Origin: JBKHHU01 sp046539045
GTDB taxonomy: Bacteria; Planctomycetota; Phycisphaerae; SM23-33
DNA: 14,509 nt
Reading direction: 5' to 3'
Assembly: GCA_046539045.1 (NCBI GenBank)
Contig: JBKHHU010000074.1
Coordinates: 1-14,509, forward strand
Part shown: positions 1-7,077 of the stretch, one piece after another
Layout: each line of letters opens with the position of its first letter
How positions within the stretch are numbered: position 1 is the stretch's first letter
Notes under the pieces: generated by a model
What the model saw: only the letters and a program-made list of their open reading frames with translations
Databases searched by the model: none
What the model was told of the DNA's origin: nothing
Made by a program: the position numbers and the translations under genes

Positions 1-638
1 ACGACTTGGCCGAGGCCGGCAACGGCAACGATTCCGAGATCTACACCCTCGGCGGACGCATCGCCCACCAGTTTGACGAGAACTGGAAAGGCCGCGCCGA
101 GTTCGCCCAGCAGGTCGGCAAGAAGAACGGCGCCCGCCTCTGTGCGATGGGATTCAACTCGCGTCTGGAATACTTCCTCAACGACGAGAACAACAACAAC
201 TTCCGCGTCGGATACGAATACCTCTCCGGCGACCGGGCCGGCACCGCAACCAACGAGCAGTTCGACCCACTCTGGGGCCGCTGGCCGCAATTCAGCGAGC
301 TTTACATCTACCCCTACGCCGGCGAGACCCGCATCGCCGAGGTGACCAACCTGCACCGCATCAACGTAGGCTGGAGCACCTGGCCGACGAAGAAAACGGA
401 GCTGTGCCTCGACTACCACCTGCTGCTGGCCGACAAGAACACGCTGTCCGGCTCTGCAGGTTTCAGCGGAAGCGGCAACGTCCGCGGGCACCTGCTGGGG
501 GCCATCATGCGGCACAAGTTCAACAAGCACGTCTCGACGCACCTGCTGGGCGAAGTCTTCTTCCCCGGCGACTACTACGACGACACCCGCAACGACGTAG
601 CCATGATGTTCCGCTGGGAACTCATGTTCAAACTGTAA
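1..638 (+). CDS. Alginate-export-family outer-membrane porin, C-terminal part (5' end outside window)
   Basis: The reading frame is open at the left edge (in-frame codons from base 3, no internal start needed), so only about the last 212 residues are present; the stop is TAA at 636-638. Sequence seen: alternating polar/hydrophobic stretches rich in Tyr, Trp and Phe, such as HQFDENWKGRAEF, NNNFRVGYEYLSG, NLHRINVGWSTWP and KTELCLDYHLLLAD. These are typical transmembrane beta-strands. A loop reading FDPLWGRWPQFSELY resembles the FDPLF...H loop of the alginate-export (AlgE-like) domain family. The protein ends in an aromatic/hydrophobic strand (MMFRWELMFKL), like an outer-membrane beta-signal, though the last residue is Leu rather than Phe. 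Known for the family: 18-strand barrels that let anionic polysaccharide pass the outer membrane. Many distant members have no proven alginate role, so the substrate here is not assigned. A strong hairpin follows at 683-715. Confidence 0.75.
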   Translation, partial: DLAEAGNGNDSEIYTLGGRIAHQFDENWKGRAEFAQQVGKKNGARLCAMGFNSRLEYFLNDENNNNFRVGYEYLSGDRAGTATNEQFDPLWGRWPQFSELYIYPYAGETRIAEVTNLHRINVGWSTWPTKKTELCLDYHLLLADKNTLSGSAGFSGSGNVRGHLLGAIMRHKFNKHVSTHLLGEVFFPGDYYDDTRNDVAMMFRWELMFKL

Positions 639-939
639 CCCCCGTGGATGCTGTCGCCCGACGGCGGTAACAGCGTCCGGCGCGGCGGGCCGATCCGACT
701 AGGATCGGCCCGCCGTGTTATGCGCGGACTGCCCCCGGGCGCGGTTTTCAGTCTTCATGCTTCCGGGGTAATTTCCAGGAGCCCCGGACGGCAGTCCGGC
801 GGGTTACTTACCAGACGCCCGCGGCCGGCAAGTAACGGACCCGCGTCCCGTTGATCGCATCACCCCGCGACTCCCGTCGCGTGCTCAGACAGATCATCAC
901 CGACGTGACTGCGGCGGCGGGTTCGGGTAAACTCCATTG
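639..939. other. Intergenic stretch between porin and glycosyltransferase
   Basis: About 300 bases without a convincing gene. Apart from the 683-715 hairpin, it holds a 6-bp stem with GGCA loop at 784-799 (CCGGAC/GTCCGG) and a longer-range 7-bp inverted repeat GTTACTT (803-809) / AAGTAAC (830-836). The short open frame at 648-854 looks like chance: arginine/glycine/proline-rich, no RBS, and it spans the terminator hairpin. A TAAACT box at 928-933 lies 6 bases before the downstream ATG. It could be a -10 for a leaderless or near-leaderless transcript, but no matching -35 is clear. Confidence 0.5.
683..715 (+). terminator. Strong stem-loop after the porin gene, likely transcription terminator
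   Basis: A perfect 14-bp stem (left arm CGGCGGGCCGATCC at 683-696, right arm 702-715) closes a 5-base loop GACTA. It lies 45 bases after the porin stop. The sequence just after it (TGTTATG) is only weakly T-rich, so this is not a textbook intrinsic terminator, but position and stability favour transcript termination or 3'-end protection. It does not match the palindrome families found further right. Confidence 0.5.
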
Positions 940-2146
940 ATGGAACACACCTTACTCATCACCGGCGGGTCGTTGGGCGACATCCGGCCGTTTGTGGCAA
1001 TCGCCGTGGCGCTGGAGCGTCGCGGGGTGGAGGTAACGTTGCTGACGAACCCGGCTGCCCGGGAGACCGTCGAGCAGGCGGGGTTGCGGTGCGTGGTCGC
1101 CGGGCGGGACGTAACGGTGCGTCAACTCCTGCGCGACAGGCCGGCATACATGAGCCTCCGCGGCGGGGAGCTGGTGCTCAAGGAGATGTTCATCCCCGCC
1201 AGTAAGGCGGTCTACGATGCGGCACTGTCGGAGATCGACCGCAACCGCCCCGATGCGATCGTCTGCCATCCCGGTTGCTTCGGTGGCGTCTGGGCGGCTG
1301 GGCAGCGCGAGATTCCGCTGGCGATGGTTCACCTGGCCCCGACGTCCCTGCTCCGTCCGGCGGACGCTGCGGAGACCACCGGCGGGCCGGTATGGTTGTG
1401 GCGGCGGGTTCTGAGGCGGATCCAGCGTGCCGGAAGCGGCTGGATGCGCAAGGCAGCCGCCGAATTGGGCGTGGACTGGCACGCGGACCTGCTGGAGGAC
1501 ATGATTCTCGGAGGCGATGTGCTGCTGGGGATGTGGTCGCCGCTTTTCCGATCGCCCAAACCGGATGACCCGCCGCATCTGCGAACGTGCGGCTTCCCCA
1601 ACCCGGCGCGAATCAACCCGCTCCCGCCGGAACTGGACCGCTTCCTGGCGGAGAACGCGGCGCCGATCGTTTTCGGCCTCGGGTCGACGGCTGTGCACGT
1701 CGACCGGAAGGTGCTGAAGGCCGCAGAGACCGTCACCGAAAAGATGGACCGCCCTGCCGTGCTGATCACCGGCGAAGTTGATCAGGTGCAGGTCGACGGC
1801 CGGATCGCCCGGGCGGGGTTCGCCTGTTTCGATGCACTGTTCCCGCAATCGCATCTGACCGTGCATCACGGAGGCATCGGCACGACGACAGCGGCGTTGC
1901 GCAGCGGCAGGCCGTCGCTGGCGGTACCGTTCGGACACGACCAGTTCGACAACGGCGCCCGCCTGAAGCAACTGGGCGTCGGGGGGAGGCTCTGGGCAGC
2001 GACTGTCCACACCGGGCAGGCTCCTCCGGCGGCTGCGAAAGCTGGAGCAACCGGAAGTCGCGGAAGCGGCGACAGACCTCGCTGAGAAACTCCACGCCGA
2101 GCGCGACGGCGCCGAGTCCGCGGCAGAGGCGATCTGCGGGGTGTAA
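940..2146 (+). pseudogene. GT1/GT28-family glycosyltransferase (UGT/MGT-like), frameshifted near the C-terminus
   Basis: Nucleotide-sugar-dependent glycosyltransferase with GT-B fold. Seen: an N-terminal acceptor-domain signature TGGSLGDIRPFVAIAVALERRG (residues 8-29, GT28 type), and the donor-binding C-terminal motif at about 309-337, HHGGIGTTTAALRSG followed by PSLAVPFGHDQ, which carries the HHGG and final Asp-Gln typical of the UGT/macroside and sterol glycosyltransferase group. The start is taken as ATG 940; a TTG lies directly before it and no clear Shine-Dalgarno is present. The uninterrupted frame ends at 2085 with an atypical tail. One extra G in the six-G run at 1981-1986 explains this: removing it gives a natural continuation (GQRLSTPGRLLRRLRKLEQP, then EVAEAATDLAEKL) to a TAA at 2144-2146. 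That yields about 401 residues, normal for the family. It is either a recent frameshift or a base-calling error. The acceptor cannot be told; glycolipid or a hydrophobic small molecule is usual. Confidence 0.75.
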
Positions 2147-2186
2147 CTCCGACCGAACCGATCCGAAATCTGCCGCACTGATCGGG

Positions 2187-2215
2187 TTGTCTTTTCGGGG
2201 GTTTTCTGGTACAAA
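2187..2215 (+). promoter_or_regulatory. Candidate sigma-70 promoter for the thioesterase-ior-paaK gene set
   Basis: TTGTCT at 2187-2192 and TACAAA at 2210-2215 are separated by exactly 17 bases. Each box matches 4 of 6 consensus bases, and they sit in a local T-rich patch in otherwise GC-rich DNA. Transcription would start near 2222, about 60 bases before the thioesterase ATG. This is the only good promoter-like pair I see ahead of this gene set. Confidence 0.4.
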
Positions 2216-2282
2216 TGCCGGGCTTTTATGGACTGTCCCCGCAATGAGTCGCGGGGATTTCCATCGAACGACCGATCGGACA

Positions 2283-2714
2283 ATGGATACCAGACCCGAC
2301 ACCTCCGCGAACGCACCGGCAACCACCACCCTTCTGCGGGTTCGCTACAGCGAGACCGACCAGATGGGCACGTTCTATAACTCCCGCGTGCTGGAGTGGT
2401 TCGAGTGCGGCAGGACGGAACTGATGCGGGACATGGGGCTGCCGTATGCCGAAATGGAAGACCGCGGGATCATGCTGCCGCTGACCGAAGCTCACGCGGA
2501 ATATCTCGGCAGGGCGCGGTATGACGACCAGCTCAAGATGACCACCCGGGCCTGCATGGCCGGGCGGGTCCGCCTGCGGTTCGACGTGGAGATTGTCCAC
2601 GCCGATTCGGGCGAACCGGTCGCTCGCGGATGGACGGTCCATGCGATTACGGACACCACCGGAAAGCCGACCCGCCCACCGAAGTGGTTGCGGGAGCTTT
2701 TCGCCAGTCAATGA
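2283..2714 (+). CDS. Acyl-CoA thioesterase, 4HBT/YbgC-type hotdog fold
   Basis: A 143-residue single-domain hotdog-fold thioesterase, the usual length for the 4-hydroxybenzoyl-CoA thioesterase/YbgC/FadM group, which hydrolyses acyl-CoA to free acid and CoA in the cytoplasm. Seen: VRYSETDQMGTFYNSRVLEWFE at residues 20-41. The Asp of ETDQMG (D26) matches the catalytic aspartate of this group, followed by the helix CGRTELMRDMGLPY. Strands ARYDDQLKMTTR and RVRLRFDVEIVHADSGEPVARG follow, and the end is RPPKWLRELF. I chose ATG 2283 because residues before it in the longer open frame resemble no family member and overlap the likely promoter; ATG 2244 is an alternative. It is 41 bases ahead of iorA on the same strand, suggesting co-transcription and an aryl-acetyl-CoA or related substrate (inference). 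Confidence 0.85.
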   Translation: MDTRPDTSANAPATTTLLRVRYSETDQMGTFYNSRVLEWFECGRTELMRDMGLPYAEMEDRGIMLPLTEAHAEYLGRARYDDQLKMTTRACMAGRVRLRFDVEIVHADSGEPVARGWTVHAITDTTGKPTRPPKWLRELFASQ

Positions 2715-2755
2715 TTACAGACACGTTTGACAACGGACAACCCTCGGAGAAGTGA

Positions 2756-4354
2756 ATGGAACCTGCCAAACGAATGCTGCTGAGCGGTAATGAAGCCGTC
2801 GCCTGGGCCTGCCTGGACGCCGGCGTGAAACTGGGTACGGGCTACCCCGGAACGCCCTCGACGGAAATTCTGGAAAACTTTTCGGAAATCGGCGGCCGGG
2901 CGCAGTGGGCCCCGAACGAGAAAGTCGCCCTGGAAGTCGGTCTGGGCTCTGCCTTCGCCGACGCCCGCACGCTTGTAACAATGAAGCACGTGGGCGTGAA
3001 TGTGGCGGCGGACCCCCTGTTCACCGCGGCGTATACCGGGGTGACCGGTGGGCTGGTACTCGTCAGCGCCGACGACCCGGGCATGGCCAGCAGCCAGAAC
3101 GAACAGGACAACCGCCGGTACGCGATTGCCGCGGGCGTGCCGCTACTCGAACCGTCCGACTCGCAGGAGGCGTATGACTTCGCCGCCGCGGCGCTGGAGT
3201 TGAGCGAGAAGTTCGGCACGCTGGTCATCCTCCGGCTGACCACCCGGATTTGCCATTCCAAAACAATCGTCAACCGCCGCGAGTTCCAGACGCCCGATCA
3301 CGAGGCGCACATCGAACGGGACGTCCACCAGCGCGTGATGATCCCCGCCTTCGCCCGCGGGGCACACAAGAAGATGCGTTCGCGCCTGGCCGACATCGCC
3401 GAGTGGAACGAAAGCAGCGACCTGAACAAGGTCATCGAGGGCGAAAAATCGCTGGGGATCATCGCCAACGGTATCAGCTATGTTCACGCTGCCGAGGCTG
3501 CCCCCAACGCCAGCTTCCTCAAACTCGCGATGACTCACCCGCTCCCGATGGACAAGATCCGCACCTTCGTCGACAGCGTGGACCGTTGCGTGGTGATCGA
3601 GGAAGGCGATCCGGTGCTGGTCGAGGCGCTCCGCGCCGACGGCCTGGACGTGGAAGGCAAGGACGAGATGTACCGCTTCGGCGAGTTGAACGTCAGCCGG
3701 GTGCAGCGGATCCTCGCCGGGGACAGTTCCGAAGAGCCCACTGCCCCGAAGGGCAAGCCCCCTGCTCTCTGTCAGGGCTGCCCGCACCGCCGGGCGTTTG
3801 AGATCCTCAATCAGCTCGGGTGCATCGTCACCGGCGACATCGGTTGCTACACGCTGGGCGTGCTTCCGCCGTTCAACGCGATGGACACGTGCGTCTGCAT
3901 GGGCGCGAGCATCGGCGTGGGCCTGGGTCTGCGTCACGTTCTCCCGGATGAACAGGCCAGGAAGGTCGTCAGCGTCATCGGCGACAGCACGTTCATGCAC
4001 TCCGGGCTGACCGGGCTGGTGGAGATGGCCTACAACCCGCCGAAGACCGGGCACGTGGTGGTTGTCCTGGACAACTCCACCACGGCGATGACCGGCATGC
4101 AGGAGCACCCGGGTACCGGGCGAGCACTGGACCACACGCCGGCGTATCAGGTGATGATCGAGGATATCGCCACCGCTTCCGGCGTGCACAACGTGCATGT
4201 GCTGGACGTGGTGAAGGATCCGGGCGCGTTTGAGACGATCCTGAGCGAAGCCCTGGAGAAATCGGAACTGACGCTGATCGTCGCGCGCCGGCCCTGCATC
4301 CTCGCTGCGGCGAAGATCGCCCAGTACCAGAAGGTCAACCAAGCCAACAACTAA
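2756..4354 (+). CDS. iorA: Indolepyruvate:ferredoxin oxidoreductase, alpha subunit, without the usual C-terminal ferredoxin domain
   Basis: Catalytic subunit of IorAB, which oxidatively decarboxylates aryl-pyruvates (from Trp, Phe, Tyr) to aryl-acetyl-CoA, reducing ferredoxin. Domains: an N-terminal pyrimidine-binding domain with LLSGNEAVAWACLDAG (8-23), GYPGTPSTEIL (29-39), the MKHVGVNVAADPL stretch (76-88) and SSQNEQDNR (112-120); a middle transketolase-C-like domain; then the TPP domain with PALCQGCPHR (336-345), GDIGCYTLG (360-368), DTCVCMGASIG (377-387) and the metal/TPP motif GDS...N (409-440). The gene is 532 residues, against about 600-650 for classic archaeal IorA, and stops just after IVARRPCILAAAKIAQ. 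The Cys-rich 2x[4Fe-4S] module that normally follows is absent, and only 52 bases separate it from iorB, so it has not merely slipped frame. Start ATG 2756 has a good GGAGAAG Shine-Dalgarno. Confidence 0.92.
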   Translation: MEPAKRMLLSGNEAVAWACLDAGVKLGTGYPGTPSTEILENFSEIGGRAQWAPNEKVALEVGLGSAFADARTLVTMKHVGVNVAADPLFTAAYTGVTGGLVLVSADDPGMASSQNEQDNRRYAIAAGVPLLEPSDSQEAYDFAAAALELSEKFGTLVILRLTTRICHSKTIVNRREFQTPDHEAHIERDVHQRVMIPAFARGAHKKMRSRLADIAEWNESSDLNKVIEGEKSLGIIANGISYVHAAEAAPNASFLKLAMTHPLPMDKIRTFVDSVDRCVVIEEGDPVLVEALRADGLDVEGKDEMYRFGELNVSRVQRILAGDSSEEPTAPKGKPPALCQGCPHRRAFEILNQLGCIVTGDIGCYTLGVLPPFNAMDTCVCMGASIGVGLGLRHVLPDEQARKVVSVIGDSTFMHSGLTGLVEMAYNPPKTGHVVVVLDNSTTAMTGMQEHPGTGRALDHTPAYQVMIEDIATASGVHNVHVLDVVKDPGAFETILSEALEKSELTLIVARRPCILAAAKIAQYQKVNQANN

Positions 4355-4406
4355 GCTCTCGCGCAACCGCGCTGGAGCGCAGACAAACTCGGGATATCGA
4401 AGTACA

Positions 4407-4889
4407 ATGAGCAACAAAGTTACCAATGTCGTGTTTGCGGGTCTGGGCGGACAGGGAGTGCTCAAGGCGTCGGACATCCTTTCGGACGCCGCCTTCCACG
4501 CTGGGCTGGACGTAAAGAAAGCCGAGATCCACGGGATGAGCCAGCGCGGCGGGTCGGTCACGTCCGACGTGCGTTTCGGCCGGGACGTGCTGAGCCCGAT
4601 GGTCCCCGCAGGCAAGGCCGACTATCTCGTCGTGCTCAGCGCCGACCAGGTCGACAACAATATGCACCACCTGTCGGAGTCCGGCACGCTGGTCGGACCG
4701 GGTTCTGTGGATCCGTCGGACCTGCCGAACAAGCGCAGCTTCAACATCGCGATGCTCGGGGCTCTCAGCGTGCACCTGGACATCGACGACGAATGCTTCC
4801 GTAAAGCCATCGCCGTGAACCTGCCGGAAAAGACGCACGAAGTGAACTTCGAGGCGTTCGAGATCGGTAAGAATGCGGTGAAGAAATAG
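4407..4889 (+). CDS. iorB: Indolepyruvate:ferredoxin oxidoreductase, beta subunit (compact form)
   Basis: Partner of IorA; belongs to the gamma/catalytic domain family of 2-oxoacid:ferredoxin oxidoreductases. Seen: VVFAGLGGQGVLKASDILS (8-26, the GxGGQG signature), AEIHGMSQRGGSVTSDVRFG (39-58, the hallmark HGMxQRGG motif), and the C-terminal FNIAMLGALSVHL (112-124) plus FEAFEIGKNAV. At 160 residues it is shorter than the usual ~190-200. The missing part is the linker between the GTLVGPGSVDPSDLP stretch and the NIAMLGAL motif, so the core is intact. It starts 52 bases after iorA and has only a weak Shine-Dalgarno. A pair of palindromic elements follows before the next gene. Confidence 0.9.
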   Translation: MSNKVTNVVFAGLGGQGVLKASDILSDAAFHAGLDVKKAEIHGMSQRGGSVTSDVRFGRDVLSPMVPAGKADYLVVLSADQVDNNMHHLSESGTLVGPGSVDPSDLPNKRSFNIAMLGALSVHLDIDDECFRKAIAVNLPEKTHEVNFEAFEIGKNAVKK

Positions 4890-4912
4890 AAGAACCTTGA
4901 TATCCGCGTGTA

Positions 4913-4944
4913 CCGCGTGGTGGGTCTCTTGACCCACCACGCGG
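4913..4944. repeat. Palindromic element B1 (CGTGGTGGG type), first of an inverted pair
   Basis: A perfect 14-bp stem, CCGCGTGGTGGGTC / GACCCACCACGCGG, with loop TCTT. It lies in the 147-base gap between iorB and the first paaK. No T-tract follows, so it is not an obvious intrinsic terminator. It is partnered with the A1 hairpin 24 bases downstream. Confidence 0.85.
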
Positions 4945-4968
4945 ATGGATTTGTCCGGCAGGCACAAC

Positions 4969-4994
4969 GTTGGCGGGTCAGGAGACCCGCCAAC
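4969..4994. repeat. Palindromic element A1 (GTTGGCGGG type), second of the pair
   Basis: A perfect 11-bp stem, GTTGGCGGGTC / GACCCGCCAAC, with loop AGGA. The loop is the reverse complement of TCCT seen in sister elements, so this copy is inverted relative to them. It ends about 42 bases before the start of the following ligase gene. Confidence 0.85.
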
Positions 4995-5036
4995 CACAAG
5001 AGGCGCCGAACCGACGCAAGAAAAGGAGAAGCGGCC

Positions 5037-6371
5037 ATGACATCCACTTCCACAATGTCGGCCGGGACATTCAACCCGACCAGCACGCCGGATTACCTTC
5101 CGGAAAAGCAATTGCGGAACCTGCAATTGGACCGCCTGAAGCAGATGATCGGGCTGTCCTACGGGAAGGTCGAGCTGTTCCGCAGCCGAATGGATGAGAA
5201 AGGCATCACGCCCGACGACATCCGCAGCCTGGAGGATCTTTCCCGGCTCCCGTTCACCTACAAGGACGACCTGCGGGATGCCTACCCGTTCGGCCTGTTC
5301 GCGGTACCGATGCATGAGGTGGTTCGCGTCCACGCCTCCAGCGGCACCACCGGCAAGCCGACGGTGGTTGCCTACACCGCCGACGATATCGAGGTGTGGA
5401 AGAACGTCATGGTCCGCACGTTCGCCGCGTGCGGCCTGGGCAGCACAGACATCATCCAGAACGCCTACGGGTACGGCCTGTTCACCGGTGGGCTGGGTGC
5501 TCACTACGGAGCCGAGGCCCTCGGGGCAACAGTCATCCCGATTTCCGGCGGGAACACCGACCGGCAGATCATGGTGATGAAGGACTTCGGCGTCACGGCC
5601 ATCTGCTGCACGCCCAGTTACTTCCTGTTCTTGATCGAGCGGGCCGCGGAGATGGGTATCGACCTGAAGGAACTGCCCATCAAGGCGGGCATCTTCGGGG
5701 CAGAGCCCTGGACCGAGCAGATGCGCCGGCGGATTGAGCCTGCCGGTGGGATCAAGGCCTACGACATCTACGGGCTCAGCGAGATCATCGGGCCCGGCGT
5801 GGCCAGCGAATGCAGTGCCCAGGACGGCCTGCATATCTTCGAGGACTACTTCTACCCCGAGATCATCGATCCGGAGACGCTCGAACCGCTCCCGGACGGC
5901 GAGGAAGGCGAGCTGGTGCTGACTACCCTCTGCAAGTCCGCCATGCCGATGGTCCGCTACCGCACGCGCGACATCACCTCGCTGATGACCGAGAAATGCC
6001 CGTGCGGACGGACGATCCGCAGGATTCGCCGCATCGGCCGACGCAGCGACGACATGTTCATCATCCGCGGCGTGAACGTCTTCCCCTCGCAGGTCGAAAC
6101 CGCCCTGCTGCAGGCAGAGGGCACCCTCCCGCACTACCAGATCATCCTTACGCGCGATCACGATCTGGACCAGATGGAAGTGCAGGTGGAAGTCACCGCC
6201 GACGTGTTCAGCGACGAGATCCGGGCGATGGAGAACCTCCGCAGCAAGATCGGACATGCGATCGAGAACACCGTAGGCATCCGCGTGAAGGTGAGCCTCG
6301 TCGAGCCGCACACGATCCAGCGGAGCGTCGGCAAGGCCAAACGCGTGATCGACAACCGCCAGATGGATTGA
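5037..6371 (+). CDS. paaK: PaaK-type phenylacetate-CoA ligase, copy 1
   Basis: AMP-forming ligase of the ANL superfamily: aryl-acetate + ATP + CoA gives aryl-acetyl-CoA. 444 residues, the normal PaaK length. Seen: ATP-binding loop ASSGTTGKPT (100-109), YGYGLFTGGLGAHYG (144-158), the FGAEPWTEQMRRR stretch (220-232), A5-like YGLSEIIGPGVASEC (245-259), A7-like MVRYRTRDIT (305-313), a CPCGR motif (321-325), GRRSDDMFIIRGVNVFPS (334-351), and the C-terminal VGKAKRVI (431-438) with the lysine needed for adenylation. Start ATG 5037 is fixed by the strong AAGGAGAA at 5023-5030; upstream in-frame codons run through the palindromes and are not coding. Roughly half its positions match copy 2 by eye. Placement after iorAB suggests aryl-acetates as substrate; phenylacetate itself is not proven. 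Confidence 0.9.
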   Translation: MTSTSTMSAGTFNPTSTPDYLPEKQLRNLQLDRLKQMIGLSYGKVELFRSRMDEKGITPDDIRSLEDLSRLPFTYKDDLRDAYPFGLFAVPMHEVVRVHASSGTTGKPTVVAYTADDIEVWKNVMVRTFAACGLGSTDIIQNAYGYGLFTGGLGAHYGAEALGATVIPISGGNTDRQIMVMKDFGVTAICCTPSYFLFLIERAAEMGIDLKELPIKAGIFGAEPWTEQMRRRIEPAGGIKAYDIYGLSEIIGPGVASECSAQDGLHIFEDYFYPEIIDPETLEPLPDGEEGELVLTTLCKSAMPMVRYRTRDITSLMTEKCPCGRTIRRIRRIGRRSDDMFIIRGVNVFPSQVETALLQAEGTLPHYQIILTRDHDLDQMEVQVEVTADVFSDEIRAMENLRSKIGHAIENTVGIRVKVSLVEPHTIQRSVGKAKRVIDNRQMD

Positions 6372-6412
6372 GAGCCGCGTGGCCGTTCCCCTGCACAGAA
6401 CCCGATGCACCG

Positions 6413-6438
6413 CGTGGCGGGTCTCCTGACCCACCACG
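6413..6438. repeat. Palindromic element B2, first of the second inverted pair
   Basis: Arms CGTGGCGGGTC / GACCCACCACG with loop TCCT. One position (C6418) is unpaired against the right arm: the left arm carries the A-type GGCGGG while the right arm keeps the B-type CCACC. It is therefore a hybrid or decaying copy. It lies in the 173-base gap between paaK copy 1 and the ACT gene. Confidence 0.75.
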
Positions 6439-6471
6439 TTCAGCCGACTCTCATCGCGAACACTCGGGATC

Positions 6472-6503
6472 GTTGGCGGGTCAGGAGACCGGAACCCGCC
6501 AAC
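6472..6503. repeat. Palindromic element A2 with a 6-base insertion in the right arm
   Basis: Left arm GTTGGCGGGTC, loop AGGA, right arm interrupted: GACC, then GGAACC, then CGCCAAC. Removing the six bases at 6491-6496 restores the perfect A-type palindrome. The insertion ends with ACC, repeating the ACC just before it (6488-6490). The element sits 42 bases before the ACT gene start. Confidence 0.75.
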
Positions 6504-6544
6504 CGAGAAGGTAGCACACACAACAGCTTCAGAAGGGGCAACCT

Positions 6545-6985
6545 ATGAAAATCAAACAGCTTTCGGTGTTTCTCGAGAACAAACCGGGCCAGCTTTCCGA
6601 GCCCTGCCGCGTCCTTGCCGAGGCGGGTGTGAACATCCTCACCCTCTCGCTGGCCGACACCCAGCAGTTCGGCATCATGCGGCTGATCATTCGTGAGTGG
6701 GAGAAGGCAAAAACCGTGCTGGAAGAAGCCGGCTCCGTCGTCAAGCTCACCGACGTGGTCGCCATTGAGGTCTCCGACCGGCCGGGCGGGCTCGCTGATG
6801 TGCTGGAAACGCTTGAGGAATGCAAAGTCAACATCGAGTATATGTACGCCTTCACCTTCCGCAACGAAGGCAAGGCCGTGCTCGTCTTCCGCTTCGACCA
6901 GACCGAGCAGGCCATCCAGGCCCTCGAGTCCAGGAACATTAATCTCATCGGGCCCCAGGAGTTGTACGACCGGGCCGAGAACTGA
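6545..6985 (+). CDS. Tandem ACT-domain protein (putative amino-acid sensor)
   Basis: A 146-residue protein made almost wholly of two ACT domains. The first is at about 3-68 (IKQLSVFLENKPGQLSEPCRVLAEAGVNI, the classic ACT strand-helix start with N/D-KPG), the second at about 71-143 (VVAIEVSDRPGGLADVLETLEECKVNIEYMYAF). ACT domains bind amino acids or similar small ligands and act by allosteric contact; no enzyme domain is attached. Known context: small ACT proteins are often encoded beside PaaK-type ligases and IorAB in anaerobes. The gene lies between the two ligase genes. Start ATG 6545 has AGAAGGGG a few bases upstream. Likely role (inference): sensing aromatic amino acids or aryl-acetates to tune the neighbouring ligases. 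Its ligand is unknown. Confidence 0.88.
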   Translation: MKIKQLSVFLENKPGQLSEPCRVLAEAGVNILTLSLADTQQFGIMRLIIREWEKAKTVLEEAGSVVKLTDVVAIEVSDRPGGLADVLETLEECKVNIEYMYAFTFRNEGKAVLVFRFDQTEQAIQALESRNINLIGPQELYDRAEN

Positions 6986-7015
6986 CCGCCGAACAAACGC
7001 TGTCCGCATCCGGAC

Positions 7016-7046
7016 CGGCCGGGACGATTGCACGTCGCCCCGGCCG
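7016..7046. other. GC-rich stem-loop between the ACT gene and the second ligase gene
   Basis: Outer 8-bp stem CGGCCGGG (7016-7023) / CCCGGCCG (7039-7046), with a possible inner ACG/CGT pairing and a 3-base bulge. It is not related to the A/B palindromes, and no T-tract follows. It might slow transcription or protect an mRNA end within the gene set. Confidence 0.3.
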
Positions 7047-7077
7047 ATTCCGTGTCTACTGAAATGAGTTGAGCACC

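Noticed and set aside
648..854. 68-codon small protein after the porin
   Set aside because: It spans the 683-715 hairpin, is Arg/Gly/Pro-rich, and lacks a ribosome binding site.
928..939. Leaderless promoter (TAAACT) for the glycosyltransferase
   Set aside because: Only a 4-of-6 match with no convincing -35; too weak to list as a separate feature.
952..2322. 456-codon open frame on the minus strand opposite the glycosyltransferase and thioesterase
   Set aside because: Arg/Pro/Gln-rich with no recognisable motif; the plus-strand genes explain the region.
4913..4994. Intrinsic terminators ending the operon after iorB
   Set aside because: Stems are strong but no T-tract follows either hairpin, and the same elements recur as paired repeats. 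They are better described as REP-like, though some effect on transcripts is possible.
4908..5036. 43-residue N-terminal extension of paaK copy 1
   Set aside because: The extension translates straight through both palindromes. A strong Shine-Dalgarno at 5023-5030 sets the start at 5037, giving the same length as copy 2.
4335..6521. 728-codon open frame on the minus strand opposite iorB and paaK
   Set aside because: Shadow of high-GC third-position bias. Its translation is His/Val/Asp/Arg-rich without domains, it reads through both palindrome pairs, and the plus strand holds clear enzymes.
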